NCBI RefSeq assembly: GCF_964340395.1
Contig: NC_135568.1
Span: forward strand, 5,005,579-5,069,578
Reading direction: 5' to 3'
From: Glandiceps talaboti
Lineage: Eukaryota > Hemichordata > Enteropneusta > Spengelidae
DNA: 64,000 nucleotides
A program made the position numbers and the translations under genes. The stretch's first letter is position 1, and each line of letters opens with the position of its first letter. Positions 48,650-64,000 of the stretch are shown here, one piece after another. The notes below the pieces were generated by a model, which saw only the letters and a program-made list of their open reading frames with translations, was not told the origin of the DNA and ran no database searches.

Positions 48650-48710
48650 TGTTATTTCCAAAGAAGATATAACTTTTCTAAGTGTACTATAATGTTTTCA
48701 CAGAATTCAG

Positions 48711-48716
48711 TTTATT
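48711..48716 (-). terminator. polyadenylation signal of the charged-protein gene
   Basis: Minus-strand AATAAA (TTTATT on plus) about 310 bp beyond the stop codon at 49,028. Confidence 0.45.
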
Positions 48717-48846
48717 CCAAAGTCCAGATAGTGAAATGACTGCACATCAATATGATGCAAGTAATGCTTAGATCTTCAAATGAAGAAAGTCACAAATGGC
48801 AGTCCTTTGTTCAACCACCAATTCAAGTAACAAAAACTAAATAAAA

Positions 48847-48851
<5 letters not shown>

Positions 48852-48880
<29 letters not shown>

Positions 48881-48912
48881 CCAACGACGACGATGACAAC
48901 AGCAGCAGCAGC

Positions 48913-48958
<46 letters not shown>

Positions 48959-48975
48959 GCAACAACAACAACCAG
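48852..48975. repeat. (CAA)n / (CAG)n trinucleotide repeat
   Basis: About 120 bp of AAC/ACA with short GAC and AGC blocks. It lies inside the predicted 3' UTR of the minus-strand gene. Confidence 0.97.
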
Positions 48976-49027
48976 GTACACTTCCATGCGAGATGTTATG
49001 AGTGAATTTGTCCTTCTTTTCTAATAA

Positions 49028-50094
49028 TCAGAGCATTGCTAACAATGTAATAGATTCATTCAAAACAAGGGACGACTCGCTAAAACTTCGAATCTTCTCT
49101 TTTAATCTCCTTCGTCTTTCCTTTCTGGCTAATTTTGATCTACTTGATTTTTTGTGTTCATCAGACCTGTCCCTTCCATCAAACATGCCATTACTCCGAC
49201 CGTTACAGATATCACTAAAATTCTGTATACTAATACTATCCAGAAAAGATTCATCTAATTTGCATTGATTTGCATATTTATCAAATACGTCATCTTTGTT
49301 GATGACGTCACTGAGAACATGTTTTGAATTTCGCTTCTTCTCTTCATATTTATATTTTTCGTCTTTGACAGAGTTGAAGTTCGTTGAGTATTTTGAGCTC
49401 TGGTCAAGTTTTTCACTTCGTCGAGGTCTAAATTCCGGTGTTGAACTTGAACTCTTCATAGAGTTCTGATCTGCCGTAGAAGAGTAACCAAATTCAAGTT
49501 TCTTTTTCGCAACAGGGTTTGATTCTTCAGTATCTGTACACTGTAGAGTCAAATTCCATAAGCTTTCACTCAACTGCGTATCTGGGCTCTCATTAATGTC
49601 CCGGATGTCGTTGTTATTTTCGCACACATCCTCGTACCAGGAATTGTCCATATCGTACATTTCACATGTTCTACTTTTCCCATGATTCAATTCGCTAAGA
49701 ATAGCTCCCCATGGTTGGTTTGTGTTTTTCAAAGATTGCGCGGTTTTCCAAAGTCGTTTTACATCTCGCTTCACATGTTTGATTTCTTTGTGATACTTCT
49801 TGAAGTCGTCTTTTACCTCTTTCTGAAAAACAAAAACGGGGTTGAATGTCAAAAAAATTCAATTTTTATGATATTCTGCTGAAAACAAAGAATTTTCATG
49901 TCTGTGCCGAATCATTGTTTTAAAATATATAATTAATGTACGTTTTTTTAGAGCATTACGCAGTGTGAATGTAGTAGTGTAACGTGGTCCAAACTTACCA
50001 TATCTTTCCGAAGAATCAAATAATATTCTTCAGCCGGTAATTCGTCGTATAACTCTTCGATGTCGTCATATTTGATTAGTCTCGGTATTTCCAT
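49028..50094 (-). CDS. uncharacterised charged, Ser/Lys-rich protein, 2 coding exons, 296 aa
   Basis: Exon 1 50094-49999 and exon 2 49822-49028, phase 0, with GTAAGT and a pyrimidine-rich TTTTTCAG border. Exon 1 starts with an ATG in good context (GCCATGG) and reads MEIPRLIKYDDIEELYDELP. Residues ~20-60 are rich in charged heptad-like spacing (YYLILRKDMKEVKDDFKKYH onward) and may form a coiled coil. The rest is Ser, Asp and Lys rich and probably disordered. It ends with a very basic stretch (KLARKERRRRLKEKIRSFS) that could serve as a nuclear signal or RNA contact. There is no signal peptide, membrane segment or zinc ligand set. I do not recognise the family. Being open for 265 codons in low-complexity-free sequence, with an in-frame upstream exon, makes it a believable gene. 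Confidence 0.72.
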
Positions 50095-51563
50095 GGCAAC
50101 TAGTATTATCTATTTTCAGGTACAATCAACAGGGTTGTATTCTGAGAGTGATGAAGAAAATACAATTAAAATGCAATTACTACTAGTATAGTTTTTGTTA
50201 TCCGATTCAGGATGAAATTGATCCCAGTATTAGTAGTACCCACTTTCGTCACCGAAGCAAATGCTTTTAAAACTTACAATGCTAATTAATGTAAATTGAC
50301 CCTAATTAGTCGGACAGACTTAGCTCACTGATGCAAAAGTTCTAAAACTTTTTTCTATCGTGGTAATTAATCGAAGTGTTTTTGGATGACATAAACGCCT
50401 GTGGATGTAATCTAATGCGTATAATAATGACAGTTTTCAGAAAGAACATTCCACGAGTCCACCCTAATAAGAAGATTACGGGCTCGATAGGGCTTAGCGT
50501 TGTTACTTGTGTCCCTATTACGACATAGCTTTCAACCCCTTGTTACGATTCCTCTGAAATACAGACGGACTCCCAGCAGCACGTCTATAGGATTATTTCC
50601 CCACAATTTCCGACAGAAACGGGTACTAACTACATCATACAATCAAGCCCCAAGACCTATTTATAAATCTTTGTTGGTAGAAAATCAATAAAATTAATAC
50701 AGAAATGAAGGTAACTTTAAGGTCATAGAGTGCAAAGATTTGCCATTTGTGAACATTTCTTACACTATTCATTTACTAATAGCTAATTAGCACATGTAAC
50801 CATTCTCAGTATTGGACCATTTTTTGTAATTTTATTTTAGAAATACATCTTAGGTATGCAAAAAGTCACATAAAAGTAGATTTTTTTTGCATGACTAACT
50901 TTACTTGTAAAGTGCTGCCTGTGGATTGAACCCCCACTGCGGCATACCACAATGTTTGCGGCTGTTTGCCTAAAACTGCACAGGTAGAGATAGCCTAATT
51001 TTCTGTAGCGCTACCAAACTTAACGGTAAATGATTACGGTTACGAGAAGAAAACCCTATACTTTTTAACTTAATCGAATTCAAGTCACAGGAGGCACAGT
51101 TGAAAGCAGTCTTTCAATAGGAACATCATAGTGGTGTCCCTCCGGGCTGTCGAAACCCGAAGTAATCTTATAACGGTGTTAGGAATCATCGTGCTGAATA
51201 GAGGAAGCATTTGGAAGCAATACAATTTATACAAATCTTTTTACAGTTTACAGCCTATCCTAATTGCATACCGGTAAACCATATCTACGCTAGATAATCT
51301 TGTACGGACCACATGAATAAAACAGCGGACAATGGCCGATAGAATGCCGACTGTATGTCGATTGTTGTCCGTTTCTGCACTTTCTTGTGTGCTCGTTTTT
51401 GGACGCGAGCTTCCCATTGATGCCCATGTTGACGACAATATAGACCGGGCGAATTCTTCTAGACACTCTGCCAATACCTATTCATGCTGGGTTTTGTGAA
51501 AAAGGTCTGTACAGTTTCAGTTAGAGGGTATCATCGTTTGCCCTCAAGCTAAAAGAAGATCCA
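50095..51563. other. gene-free interval upstream of the charged-protein gene
   Basis: No further exon is certain. Short frames (63-77 codons) have no ATG in context or no domain. Confidence 0.35.
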
Positions 51564-54317
<2,754 letters not shown>

Positions 54318-54598
54318 ATCAGACATCTAACAATGTATTCACTGAAAATTGTCCAAATACCAATTAGACACACATGCATATATACATGTTAATTAATTAC
54401 AGTGGATTGTATCCATAGATATAGTACAATAACAGGTTGGAATCGTGATCGTGTTGGGAGCGCTGATTTTAGAGTGTGGACCCCAAAATCAATTTGATTG
54501 GTTTTATTGTACAATGTTATATGTACAACTACACAAATATGTGTTTATCCACACGTGGTCCAATACTGTGCGCATGGTATACGATATAACGATTATAC
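54318..54598. repeat. dispersed repeat, copy 3 of 3
   Basis: Aligns with 30,613-30,845: CAGACATCTAACAATGTATTC, GGAGCGCTGATTTTAGAGTG, CCCCAAAATCAATTTGATTG and TACAACTACACAAATATGTG. It is slightly longer than copy 2 because of an internal insertion of about 50 bp. Confidence 0.65.
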
Positions 54599-54599
54599 A

Positions 54600-55716
54600 T
54601 CTAACACTGTTAAAAACCGCCACAGTTGCAGCTATTGCAGGCTATGAGTCCGTGGACTAAACCTAGAGTACAGCCGATGTATTACTGTTTCTTTTTTTTT
54701 TCAAAGCCACTAATCAACACACAGCATAAAAAGTGCCATAGTTATGTTAAATTTTGGTTCCTCCAGGAAATACAAATTTCCAATAGAGTCGTGAAAAGGA
54801 TGTAATTCGTAGAAAACAAAGTAAACATTAGAGAAAGTAATTTATCAATCTTCTACCTACTTATTTATAGCTCAACTACACACAGCAAAGGTTGGGTATT
54901 GTCGTGAGCAAATTGCGCACTAGATCGGCAATTTGCCGACAGAGGGCGCCCAACTTATGAACACACTCATCAACGGTGGCGACTTCGTTTGTTGTGTGAT
55001 AGCAAATATATATCCACGAAATACTAGTAATACGCAGATTTTGACATTGGTCGTCAAAGTATTATGCACACACTGTCTTTCATCATCAAGTTCATATAGT
55101 ATTGTTAGAGTTTACTGTGCTTTGATTCATGGTGAACAGTTTCACCAACGTGCAAGGCACCCAGATTTCGGGCCCACGGTACTATACGGAGTGACACACA
55201 CTTGTACATTGATTGTATCAGTTTGGCAAACACAAACACACGAAGATGTCTTCGTTATCTTTTAATCACGTGGACAACTGATCAAAATCTTAGTATCAAC
55301 TAAAATCTCTGAAGACTTTACCTCAACAAACTTGAAGTCCTCCAACCATAGACACTGTCTATGCTCCAACATAGCTGTGCGGGTTGTCTTCCTATCACGT
55401 AACATTGGATCACATTAAAGGTAAGTCATCACTGTAGTTACCATGAATTGACGGATTATCTTGAGTGTTGAGGTAAATCTCGATTTCACTAGAATTTGAC
55501 GAAGTAAAAATATCAACATCAGAGTGTTTACACCTGCCTAGCTGTGTTCTGAAACAGGGCTCACGCACGTTAATTAGATATACATGTGAACCATGGCTTC
55601 GAAGAGGCATTTCAAGCAGATTAAGATGATTGTCATACATCTGCCAAGAATTCACTTTGTGATTCTCGTTTTAGCGTTACACGTTAAAAAACGGCGATCA
55701 CCAAGGCTACTTTAAA

Positions 55717-55765
<49 letters not shown>

Positions 55766-58270
55766 TTGTTTATTCATTCGTTTTACCTAACAATTATGTA
55801 ACAGATCGTGACCCCATTACATGTTTCTGCACCCGCAACATTATGTAATTCTTACTATAAAACATAAATAATCCAGAAATACGTTCAAATCTCTCCCATT
55901 ACAATAAATACGAAGGTAGTTGCACCGTCGCAACAACCAAGAGCTAGTTCAGGTAAAGTTATTATTCAATACATTGACTGAGATCTGTGTGTAAAAAACA
56001 CTTCGCCTGTTGCACGACCGGGAGAGTCGTTCCATAATGCGCCCTCAACGTCGGATCAGTAAGTTGTTGCTCCAAGACAGTTCTAACATGTGACAGCGCG
56101 AAATATAGTCGTGTTATTTGTTTTGGTTTAGTAATTTGATTATATATTCCTTTCAATGAAATACAATGCCACTTTTACAGCATAATATCAAGGCAGATGC
56201 AAGGAATGGGATACATATATTTTTATATATCTTGAACTGTTGAGGGAAGCAGGTACCGTTTTTTTCAAAGGTATTCAATGTACAGGAAGAAATCATCGTT
56301 TTTTTCTCACTGAACTCAAAATGTACACTCGAGCTCTTCTCTGCTATATGACAATCTGATTAAAGTGGTGGATATGGCTCGATTTCTTTATTTACCTCTA
56401 TTTCCCATCGCTTAGTTTTGTTTGTTTTCGATTTTGTAGTTCCAAATTGTTTCATATTGTTTCATATTGGTATGAAATACTTTCAACTGTGTTTATCTGT
56501 AAGCGCATGTTTGTCCATGCCTTTACTTGCAATTCGATTGATTTTGACTTGCAACTCGATTGATGTATTACGTCGAGCAGACAAAAACGCTTACGTCAAT
56601 TCAATTTTGGAACTCGATTAATTTTGACTGTAATACCTTGAACTAACAAGTCATAACCTAATAATTTAGATTTGAAGGCATGGAGAGAGATTTACTTCTC
56701 TGAACTTGAATTGACTAGCACGCGACACAAACGTGACCGGAAACTCACAAACGTCACAGTAAATCATTCCATGGGAACCTTGGACAGCTTTCATCAACCG
56801 TGACACGTTTAAACTTCGAAGTCGTCATCGTCTGCGATCAACAATTCATTTTTTACCAAAGTAGAAATGAACCGGATATGACGTCATGGACTGACGTCAC
56901 AATCATAGAAAAGTTTACGTTGTGGTCAGAGTGTGACCCCCTTATTGGAAATCTGAATCGGGGAAAAATGACTTAAGGTATAGTCGTTTATTATAATCGA
57001 TTGACTACATCGATTGTATGGTATAAAAAAAACATAATTTGAATGCCAAAAGTCGATTGTATATACAGGCATAATTATGAAAATCTTATATGTTAGTAAA
57101 ACTTAAATAAAAACACACACAAACAAACTTTGAAACTTCAAGTAAGACCTCAGGCGTATCTTTTGACCGAGTTAACTTTTTATTGTACGTAATAAACGAT
57201 ATAAAAGGTTCAAAAGATAATCTGAAACCTAGTTTGAACAGCAGTTTCGTTGTCTGTGGACGTGTGAACGTTCTCTATATTGTTACTGAACAGTGGCTTT
57301 GATGAGCATAGGTCGTACAGCCTCAACCCACGTGACCTGTGTTTTGTGATCTTTACAACATGTAGTGTGTTATACAGGAAGTCGGTAATTTTTTGTGGGA
57401 CACACCACCTTTTGGCGGTAAATCACACAACTGTCCTCCCAAAAGTCATGACAATACATACGTTATGGAGACCACAATACAGGACTGTTTCCATTTCAAT
57501 GCACGCCAGTAGTATTTTCCCACCGTATTGTATGGACATGAGTCAGACGATAAGAACGTAACAGTGCAAGTAGCGCAAGATCGTTAGTGAAGTGTGGACA
57601 ACATGGGTGTTCTTTAACCATAGAAAGAGTATGTTTATCGGGTTAATGTTAGTCAAAATTGAAAACCTATACTGCTAAACCACAAACTGCTACTTCACAA
57701 AAGTGAATTTGTATTAAAAGTGACCAATTTTCGTCCCAAATTGTGATTCTGCATGTTTGAGCAACGGTTACAAATCAAATGTTCAGTATTGAGTTAATTG
57801 TCATGACAACAAATGCGATGACTGTTTATAATCTCAAAAAAGAAAGAAAAAGTTGGGAGTACGTTTATTAAGAATGACTGACAGCATGGTGAGGAGCTCA
57901 GCACAACTTGAAAGTTGACGGTGAGAGTATACTCTTTAGTACATGAAGCGAGATTTGACGAGAAACTGTCACCAGATTATTTTTTTCTTTTTGGTTAATC
58001 TCAGAGTACAAGTTGATACATTACTAAATGGATACACGTTAACATTGAAGTCGAAAACAATAGAAATTGAATGAATGAACGGACGAATGAGTTATGTACA
58101 TATACATTTGTGAGTTCTGGAGTAGTGGATCAATAAGTCAGTTAGTTATAAAGAAGGCCTGAATTTTTGGAAACAATGCTTCTTCGAGAAAGGGACAAGA
58201 ATGAACCATGTAAACAGATTCTGATTAAGATCTAACCACACTCTAACTTAGAATAAAGAAAGAGCTTCCA
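54600..58270. other. gene-free interval
   Basis: Contains a GT microsatellite at 55,720-55,763. A 110-codon plus-strand frame at 54,933-55,265 and others of 60-95 codons lack domains and splice partners. No RNA gene was seen. Confidence 0.35.
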
Positions 58271-58271
58271 T

Positions 58272-58309
<38 letters not shown>

Positions 58310-58368
58310 CGACGACGACGACGACGACGACGACGAAGACGACAGCAACAGCAGCAGCAACAATAACA
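58272..58368. repeat. (AAC)n-(GAC)n trinucleotide repeat
   Basis: About 37 bp of ACA followed by about 25 bp of GAC, then mixed AGC units. Confidence 0.95.
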
Positions 58369-60590
58369 AAACGCATGCTTACTTAACTTTTTAGCTTGAT
58401 TTCGAAATATTGGAATTTAACGTCACAATGGAAGTTTTACATTCTTTTAAAAGCAGGGGGCAAATAAGGGGCAGGATCTATCATTCGACAGCACTGAAGC
58501 GTGGACTGATTGACTTTGGCACGGGTAGATCACAGGGTGTGGTCGGGATGAGCCAGTGATTTGAACAATACCAGACGATGATATCATTTCACACCTTATG
58601 TGTAAGAAGTAGTCAACATATCATGTAAGTTAGAATACGTGTAGTTTATATTCGCCTTACAAATTCCGGCCATAAAAATCACGAAAAGTGCCAACCAACA
58701 CTTTTGAGAAAAGTGGTTCCTCCCAGAAAGAAGACACAGAAGTCGTAAATCTCAACAGATAGTTGTTAAGGTCACCAGTTTACCTGGATATATATTTTAT
58801 GAAGTGCGTTATCTGGGTAAGTTGGATGCTTCGTACACTACTAACTAGAAACCACGGTAAGTCCATTTGCGACATAATCTTGAATCCTTGGATTTTAGTT
58901 TTACTACTTGAAGTCCACACAAAAGATAAGCAGCCAATCTTGCATTATATAATACTATTGATAAGTTCATAACTACATACTTCAAAACCAACTAAGTTGA
59001 ACAAGTCAAGTACTATCCTAAATGATCTCATGGTATATGTAGAACATTCGAGAGTTTTGCTTTTGATTTTTCATGCCGGTTTAGCATCCACGTTCAAAAT
59101 TGCGAAACAAAATACCCGCTTTCCATTTCTGAACTATTTCGCAATATTTTACAGTTTTCGGTGCACTTAGTGATAGAAAGTTTGTATATAAATGACACCA
59201 TAGTGTGAAAATTTATCGCAATGGTAAGACCTATAACGGCAGACATACATCATCACCATTCTAGGTGTTGGATTGCGTTTAATAATCTCCATGAAGATCT
59301 TTATACATGTTTTTTACTTTCACGTGCGTGTATACGTTGGTTTTGTGTTTCGGATAGACATTACACAGTGCCGCCTATCCATTGCATGTTAATCCTTTTG
59401 TCGAACTTCAACACTCGAGCCTTGAGCACAGACGGCATTGGGGTGGTTGGGGGTGTGTGTGTGTGGGGGGGGGGCGAGACACACATCCAGTCAACTGATT
59501 AACGTACTTTTAGTGATACTCCAGACGCAATTCAACCTATCAACACACGTAATTCCTATCGATATTACAGCTAATCACATTACTTATGAAGAATGTGAAG
59601 AAAATTAACACTGAGTGCATTTTAAGTGCAGACAGAAAACAAATATTTTCACTCCCTCTGCTGTCAATGTATTTAGATGACCCATGATCATTTTATAGTG
59701 TGAAAGGTCAGCTGAACGGAAATAGAAAGCTTTAAGAAACCTTTACAGGTATCACTTAAAGTAATGGTATTAGAAGTAAAGACGAAGGTAGAGTAATAAT
59801 GCGACTAGTCATGTGTGACGATAAACCTACAAATTAGCCCTGATTTAAGACCCACAAAAGTAAACAGATTGTAAATGCCACGGCCACTCATGTAAGGACG
59901 AAAAAGAAACCAGTAAGTTGAACCAGGAGTGCTTCTAAACGACTAGTCACTGCAACAACGTTAACTATTGTGAGATCTGATTGATGTCAAATGATGTTTG
60001 TCCGAGTGTTATGCTACAAACCGTGTATTCAGTAGCTATACTGATTAACGTCTGTAAGGGCTACAATGAAAAACACTTCGTGAAAGTTCACTCGGTGATC
60101 TACTTTTTCACTTCGAGTAAGTAAGATGTCGAGCCGAACCCCCCCCCCCCCCCGCCCCTTCCAAAGAAATCCGACGTCTGATCTTCAACCAAACTTCGTA
60201 AAAAGTTAACTTGGTGAAGTATTTTTACAACCCTTGTAACTTAGAAACTATGAAAATAAAAACAAAACGTCTGGTGAAATATGTGATTCTGTGCATAGTT
60301 ACTATATGGTTTCAGCAAAGCCGCTCTTTATAATGTCGACTTTACGGTGCTTTGTTAACAAGACTGAAAGCTGGACAGAGTTGTTTTTGAAACCTTTTGA
60401 GTCGAGTCTTGTTGAGACCGTCCATTTTTCGTTTTTGTTTGTTCATAGAATGAATGACTGTGACAAAATGATAAATGTCCATTACATCAATATTGTATGT
60501 GTTTGAAAGCTAATGTCCGATGGCGATCAACGTTTGACGTTTTCTTGCTGATCTTATACAAATACCATCTCTTAAGTCTATTACTCAGCT
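58369..60590. other. gene-free interval
   Basis: G run near 59,465 and C run near 60,140. Open frames up to 93 codons have no recognisable features. Confidence 0.35.
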
Positions 60591-61082
60591 ATGTATTTTA
60601 AAAGTTACAAATTAAAAGAACTTGAACAAAAAAGAAAAGACTGTCGCGAAAACATATTTGACCAACTGACCCATGGTTCATTCATCAGTATATACGTCTC
60701 TTCAACGATCCACATGACGACCATCAATCCATTCAGCAGCATACGTCCCTTCAACGATAGACACAGCAACCAGTCGACGGTCGATCCACACAGCACCCAA
60801 TCGGCCGTCGATACACACAGCCACCAATCGACCGTCGATACACACAGCAACCAATCGACCGTCGATCCACACAGCAACCAATCGACGGTCGATCCACACA
60901 GCAACCAATCGACGGTCGATCCACACAGCAACCAATCGACGGTCGATCCACACAGCAACCAATCGACTGTCGATCCACACAGCAACCTACAGACCGTCAA
61001 TCCATACAACACCCAATCGACCGTCGATCCACACATCAACCAATCAACGGTCGATCTCTATCCATCATTACCATTTAGGTAA
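60591..61082 (+). CDS. doubtful ORF with about 12 nine-residue repeats
   Basis: An ATG at 60,591 opens 163 codons. The first ~55 residues are ordinary and partly charged ([17 protein letters not shown]). From about residue 58 it becomes tandem units of HSNQSTVDP, encoded by a 27-bp minisatellite (GATCCACACAGCAACCAATC plus GACGGTC). Because the unit length is a multiple of three and lacks stops, other frames are open across it too, which weakens the coding case. The frame ends ...PFR with AGGTAAGA at 61,077, a good 5' splice site, so it could be an exon end. Changes between units often alter residues (N/T/H, T/A, P/T). Confidence 0.25.
   Translation: MYFKSYKLKELEQKRKDCRENIFDQLTHGSFISIYVSSTIHMTTINPFSSIRPFNDRHSNQSTVDPHSTQSAVDTHSHQSTVDTHSNQSTVDPHSNQSTVDPHSNQSTVDPHSNQSTVDPHSNQSTVDPHSNLQTVNPYNTQSTVDPHINQSTVDLYPSLPFR
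60765..61065. repeat. 27-bp minisatellite, about 11 copies
   Basis: Unit CAGCAACCAATCGACSGTCG followed by ATMCACA. Central units are nearly identical and the edge units are diverged, as expected of slippage or unequal exchange. Confidence 0.95.
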
Positions 61083-61088
61083 GAAGAC

Positions 61089-61232
61089 AACTAACCAACC
61101 AACCAACCGACCGACCGACCGACCGACCGACCGACCGACCGACCGACCAACCAACCAACCAACCAACCAACCAACCAACCAACCAACCAACCAACCAACC
61201 AACCAACCAACCAACCAACCAGCCAGCCAGCC
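61089..61232. repeat. (AACC)n / (GACC)n tetranucleotide microsatellite
   Basis: Blocks of AACC, then GACC, then AACC again, then AGCC. The Gly-Trp-Leu-Val frame on the minus strand is an artefact. Confidence 0.98.
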
Positions 61233-61660
61233 AACCAGTCAAACAGCCAGCTACCAAGGAAAGAAATTACAAGAATATTGTAAAACTGTCGTTACCCTAT
61301 ATCTCACCTTCCAAATATGGCATCAACGGCCTAAATTTAGACAGCGACACCAGTGTTGCTACAAGGTGGTCTACACATCGCTTACCACTACAATATCTTA
61401 TTGTATATTGAACACTATAGCCATGGATGGCCGGGGTTAAGATGTGACCTTAGTGACCAGAATCACAATGTACGTGGTACAGGGTTGTCACCAACCTAAT
61501 CTAGCGTGTTCAGCAATACTGACTTGCCATCAATACATTCATTCTGTATCATTGCATCTTATGTGTTAGAGTAGTTCGAGATATTTGTAGGTCGTCGAAT
61601 CTTCCAGACTGGCTCTTGTTGAAGCACTCTTGTCACAAAGTCGATGTATCAATGAATCGT

Positions 61661-62164
61661 TGTTAACAAGTTTCCTTGGGTTACTGTGTTTAATATTGAG
61701 TAGGATGAATGTACGTGAAATCCGCTTTTGAACCGTTCACCCATCTATCGCGTTACTAAACAGAACGTCCTAGAAACTTTGCATCCCGAAAGGCAAAAAT
61801 TGAACCCCTTAGTGTAAATATTTCTTACTAACTAAAGAAAAGTGACATTGTCTTAAATTCATAAATATTAAAAAAGTAGTTATGAATCATAACAAAGACG
61901 CCATAACAACATTGTTAACAAGTTTCCTTGGGTTACTGTGTTTAATATTGAGTAGGATGAATGTACGTGAAATCCGCTTTTGAACCGTTCACCCATCTAT
62001 CGCGTTACTAAACAGAACGTCCTAGAAACTTTGCATCCCGAAAGGCAAAAATTGAACCCCTTAGTGTAAATATTTCTTACTAACTAAAGAAAAGTGACAT
62101 TGTCTTAAATTCATAAATATTAAAAAAGTAGTTATGAATCATAACAAAGACGCCATAACAACAT
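61661..62164. repeat. perfect 252-bp tandem duplication
   Basis: The copy starting TGTTAACAAGTTTCCTTGGG at 61,661 is repeated without a visible difference from 61,913. There is no open frame or transposon end in it. It is either a very young duplication or an assembly artefact. Confidence 0.97.
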
Positions 62165-64000
62165 TCTAGAGAGTAACACGAATCGAGAGAGAATATGCGG
62201 AAAGGCTCCCAGTACTGAAGACAAAACGAAGGGTACATCATTATAGGTGGATGCACAGAGACTCAGCAGTATCCACGATAAATGAATGCATGAAAAATGG
62301 CATGACACAATGTTAAAAATCGCTCTTGGGGCGGGAAAATAATGAGGAAGGAACTTCTCAGAGATTGTACTACAGTGGAAAGATATATCTTTTTATACTG
62401 CAACTTGAAATATGTCTTCACTTTTTCAAACTATGGTGAGATGAGGTGAGGAGTTTCAAACCAACAACTAAATCTTGTACAATTGCTTTGGTCGTAAAGA
62501 GTTTTGTCAGTTGTCGTCATAAATCTTATTTCACCAGTTAGTGAAAATGGTAGAAGACACTGCGTCAAGTCATGCGCATTACTTCAAAAAGAGTTAACTA
62601 TTCCCGCCAGCCAGACGGTGACAGGTAGCTTTGAGGGGAACTTCCTTAATGGTACCACAGGGCCTTAAGATGGTGAAGTGAATTCGCAATTGTGTAGTAT
62701 TTGTTTCATGAAGATACATGTGACTTGTGAGTCGGCAAACAATCATCGATTACAATATATTGACAAACGTGCATAGCACCGTGTATTACAGGTCAAAAGA
62801 ATTTCAACACCTATGTTAGAACACGAGATTGTGACGAACAACAATTCCAGGTGTGTAAATAGTTCGTGGTAACGATTTCATGACAGATCCTCTGTTTGTC
62901 GTCAAAGACAGAATAGACTGATCGAAGATGTACTTGTTTCAAAGAATAGCGGTATCAATGTCAAGTGTACGTGTAATGCCCTGAACCCGTGAAAGTAAAA
63001 GCACACTAAAGGTGTGAAAAAAGGTTGTCTTTTAGAGTTAGCTCAAAAAATCCTATGTAATCCTCATTGCTTCATTGATACGATTACACTAATGAAAGAA
63101 CTTGGGATTGAAACCATGGTCTTTAAAGAATCTATAAAAAATCCTCTTGGGAGTGTACAATAGTAGCCTACCTACATTCTGCATTGTCATAGCTAATTTA
63201 GAGATATACCAACCTTAATTAATTCAACAATATGAGAAAAACCAAAACAGTTATTGTAGTGAATTCGCTTATTCATTGCATTCACTTCCATGAGATTATG
63301 GTCAGCTCTACTGTAACACCATCTTAGGAATGAAAGGAATTAGTGAAGGGAGGTACTGTCCAATACTTGTCTCTGCCAATAATCCTACCACTACTTGTAC
63401 TATTAGCTGGGATATAAAAGATACCGTGTTTGAAAGTATGTGGTCATTGTGGTCAAATTAGGATAAAGTCTTTAATTGGTTCTCACTGCCTTGACAATGA
63501 TCGAGCCTCGAAGGTTTTTGTAATGTTGACTCGGTCGGGTATCTTCTTGGTAAAGGTGTTAAAGAAGGGCAGGTAACTGTAGCTCTGAATGCTCCCAATG
63601 TTGGGTTTATTCTCAGTGGTCTGAGGTTTATGAAACTGTCCACAGTATTCTTACTTTACCTATACATTTGTGTCTACTCTAGGAACATTAACAGGTATTT
63701 ATCTTCGTAAAAACAAAACTGCTTTTGTGTTGTTGCAAACAAAGAGTGTGGCTAATTGTTCAGTTCTTGATGTAATGATCACCGTCGATACCTGCTACTG
63801 TTCACCTCTATTCAGAGTGAGACAATACAGTGTTTACACATCACTACCCGCCAATAAAGAACACTAATTGAGTTCGATAAACTTTAGTTATCCCGATAGG
63901 CTTTGGCAGCGTAACCAATTTGCTTCTCACAGGGATCTACCTACCCGGTGGAAACAATAAGGGGCACGAACTTGACGAGAGGTGTGCAATTTTTGGTGGA
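62165..64000. other. gene-free interval to the window end
   Basis: No gene, repeat or RNA recognised. Two short frames near 63,458-63,867 (61 and 65 codons) have no features. Confidence 0.35.

Noticed and set aside
51241-51474. 77-codon minus-strand frame
   Set aside because: It starts with TTG, has no ATG in context and no recognisable feature.
54933-55265. 110-codon plus-strand frame
   Set aside because: No domain, no conserved-looking motif and no splice context.

Overview
The window is animal nuclear DNA: genes with GT-AG introns, AATAAA signals, very many microsatellites, tRNA-derived SINE copies and small inverted-repeat transposons. The best preserved gene, NGLY1, keeps 12 coding exons and the human-like domain order, and the lectin gene is an extracellular EMI/EGF/C-type-lectin mosaic. 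That fits a slowly evolving marine invertebrate such as a cephalochordate or hemichordate, but the species cannot be fixed from this sequence alone.

Layout. 1-1,860: gene-free, with a TG microsatellite and a degenerate ~148-bp tandem repeat. 1,866-14,703: about 14 copies of a ~920-bp satellite, two thirds of each unit being one long imperfect palindrome that resembles the ends of a TA-flanked miniature transposon found elsewhere in the window. 14,703-16,765: decayed satellite-related sequence, an ATGT tetranucleotide block and a 31-bp tandem repeat. 16,766-28,326 (minus): complete NGLY1 gene (cytosolic peptide:N-glycanase, 650 aa), whose introns hold SINEs, MITEs and, at five splice junctions, tandem copies of the junction itself. 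28,327-34,450: no supported gene; microsatellites, a LINE tail and a dispersed repeat. 34,451-40,307 (plus): eight-exon secreted protein with signal peptide, EMI-like domain, two EGF-like domains and a C-type lectin domain (330 aa). 40,308-45,772: intergenic, with two small hairpin elements and a second TA-flanked MITE. 45,773-47,566 (plus): BTB-BACK-Kelch protein with an uninterrupted coding region (597 aa). 49,028-50,094 (minus): two-exon charged protein of 296 aa that I do not recognise, convergent with the Kelch gene. 50,100-64,000: no convincing gene; microsatellites, minisatellites, a perfect 252-bp tandem duplication and one dubious ORF made of 9-residue repeats.

The genes show no functional linkage: NGLY1 acts in the cytosol on glycoproteins retrotranslocated from the ER, the lectin is secreted or on the cell surface, and the BTB-Kelch protein is likely a CUL3 ubiquitin-ligase adaptor. 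I found no defence island, biosynthetic cluster, CRISPR array or complete autonomous transposon. The most distinctive structures are the palindromic satellite and the recurrent duplication of splice junctions inside NGLY1.
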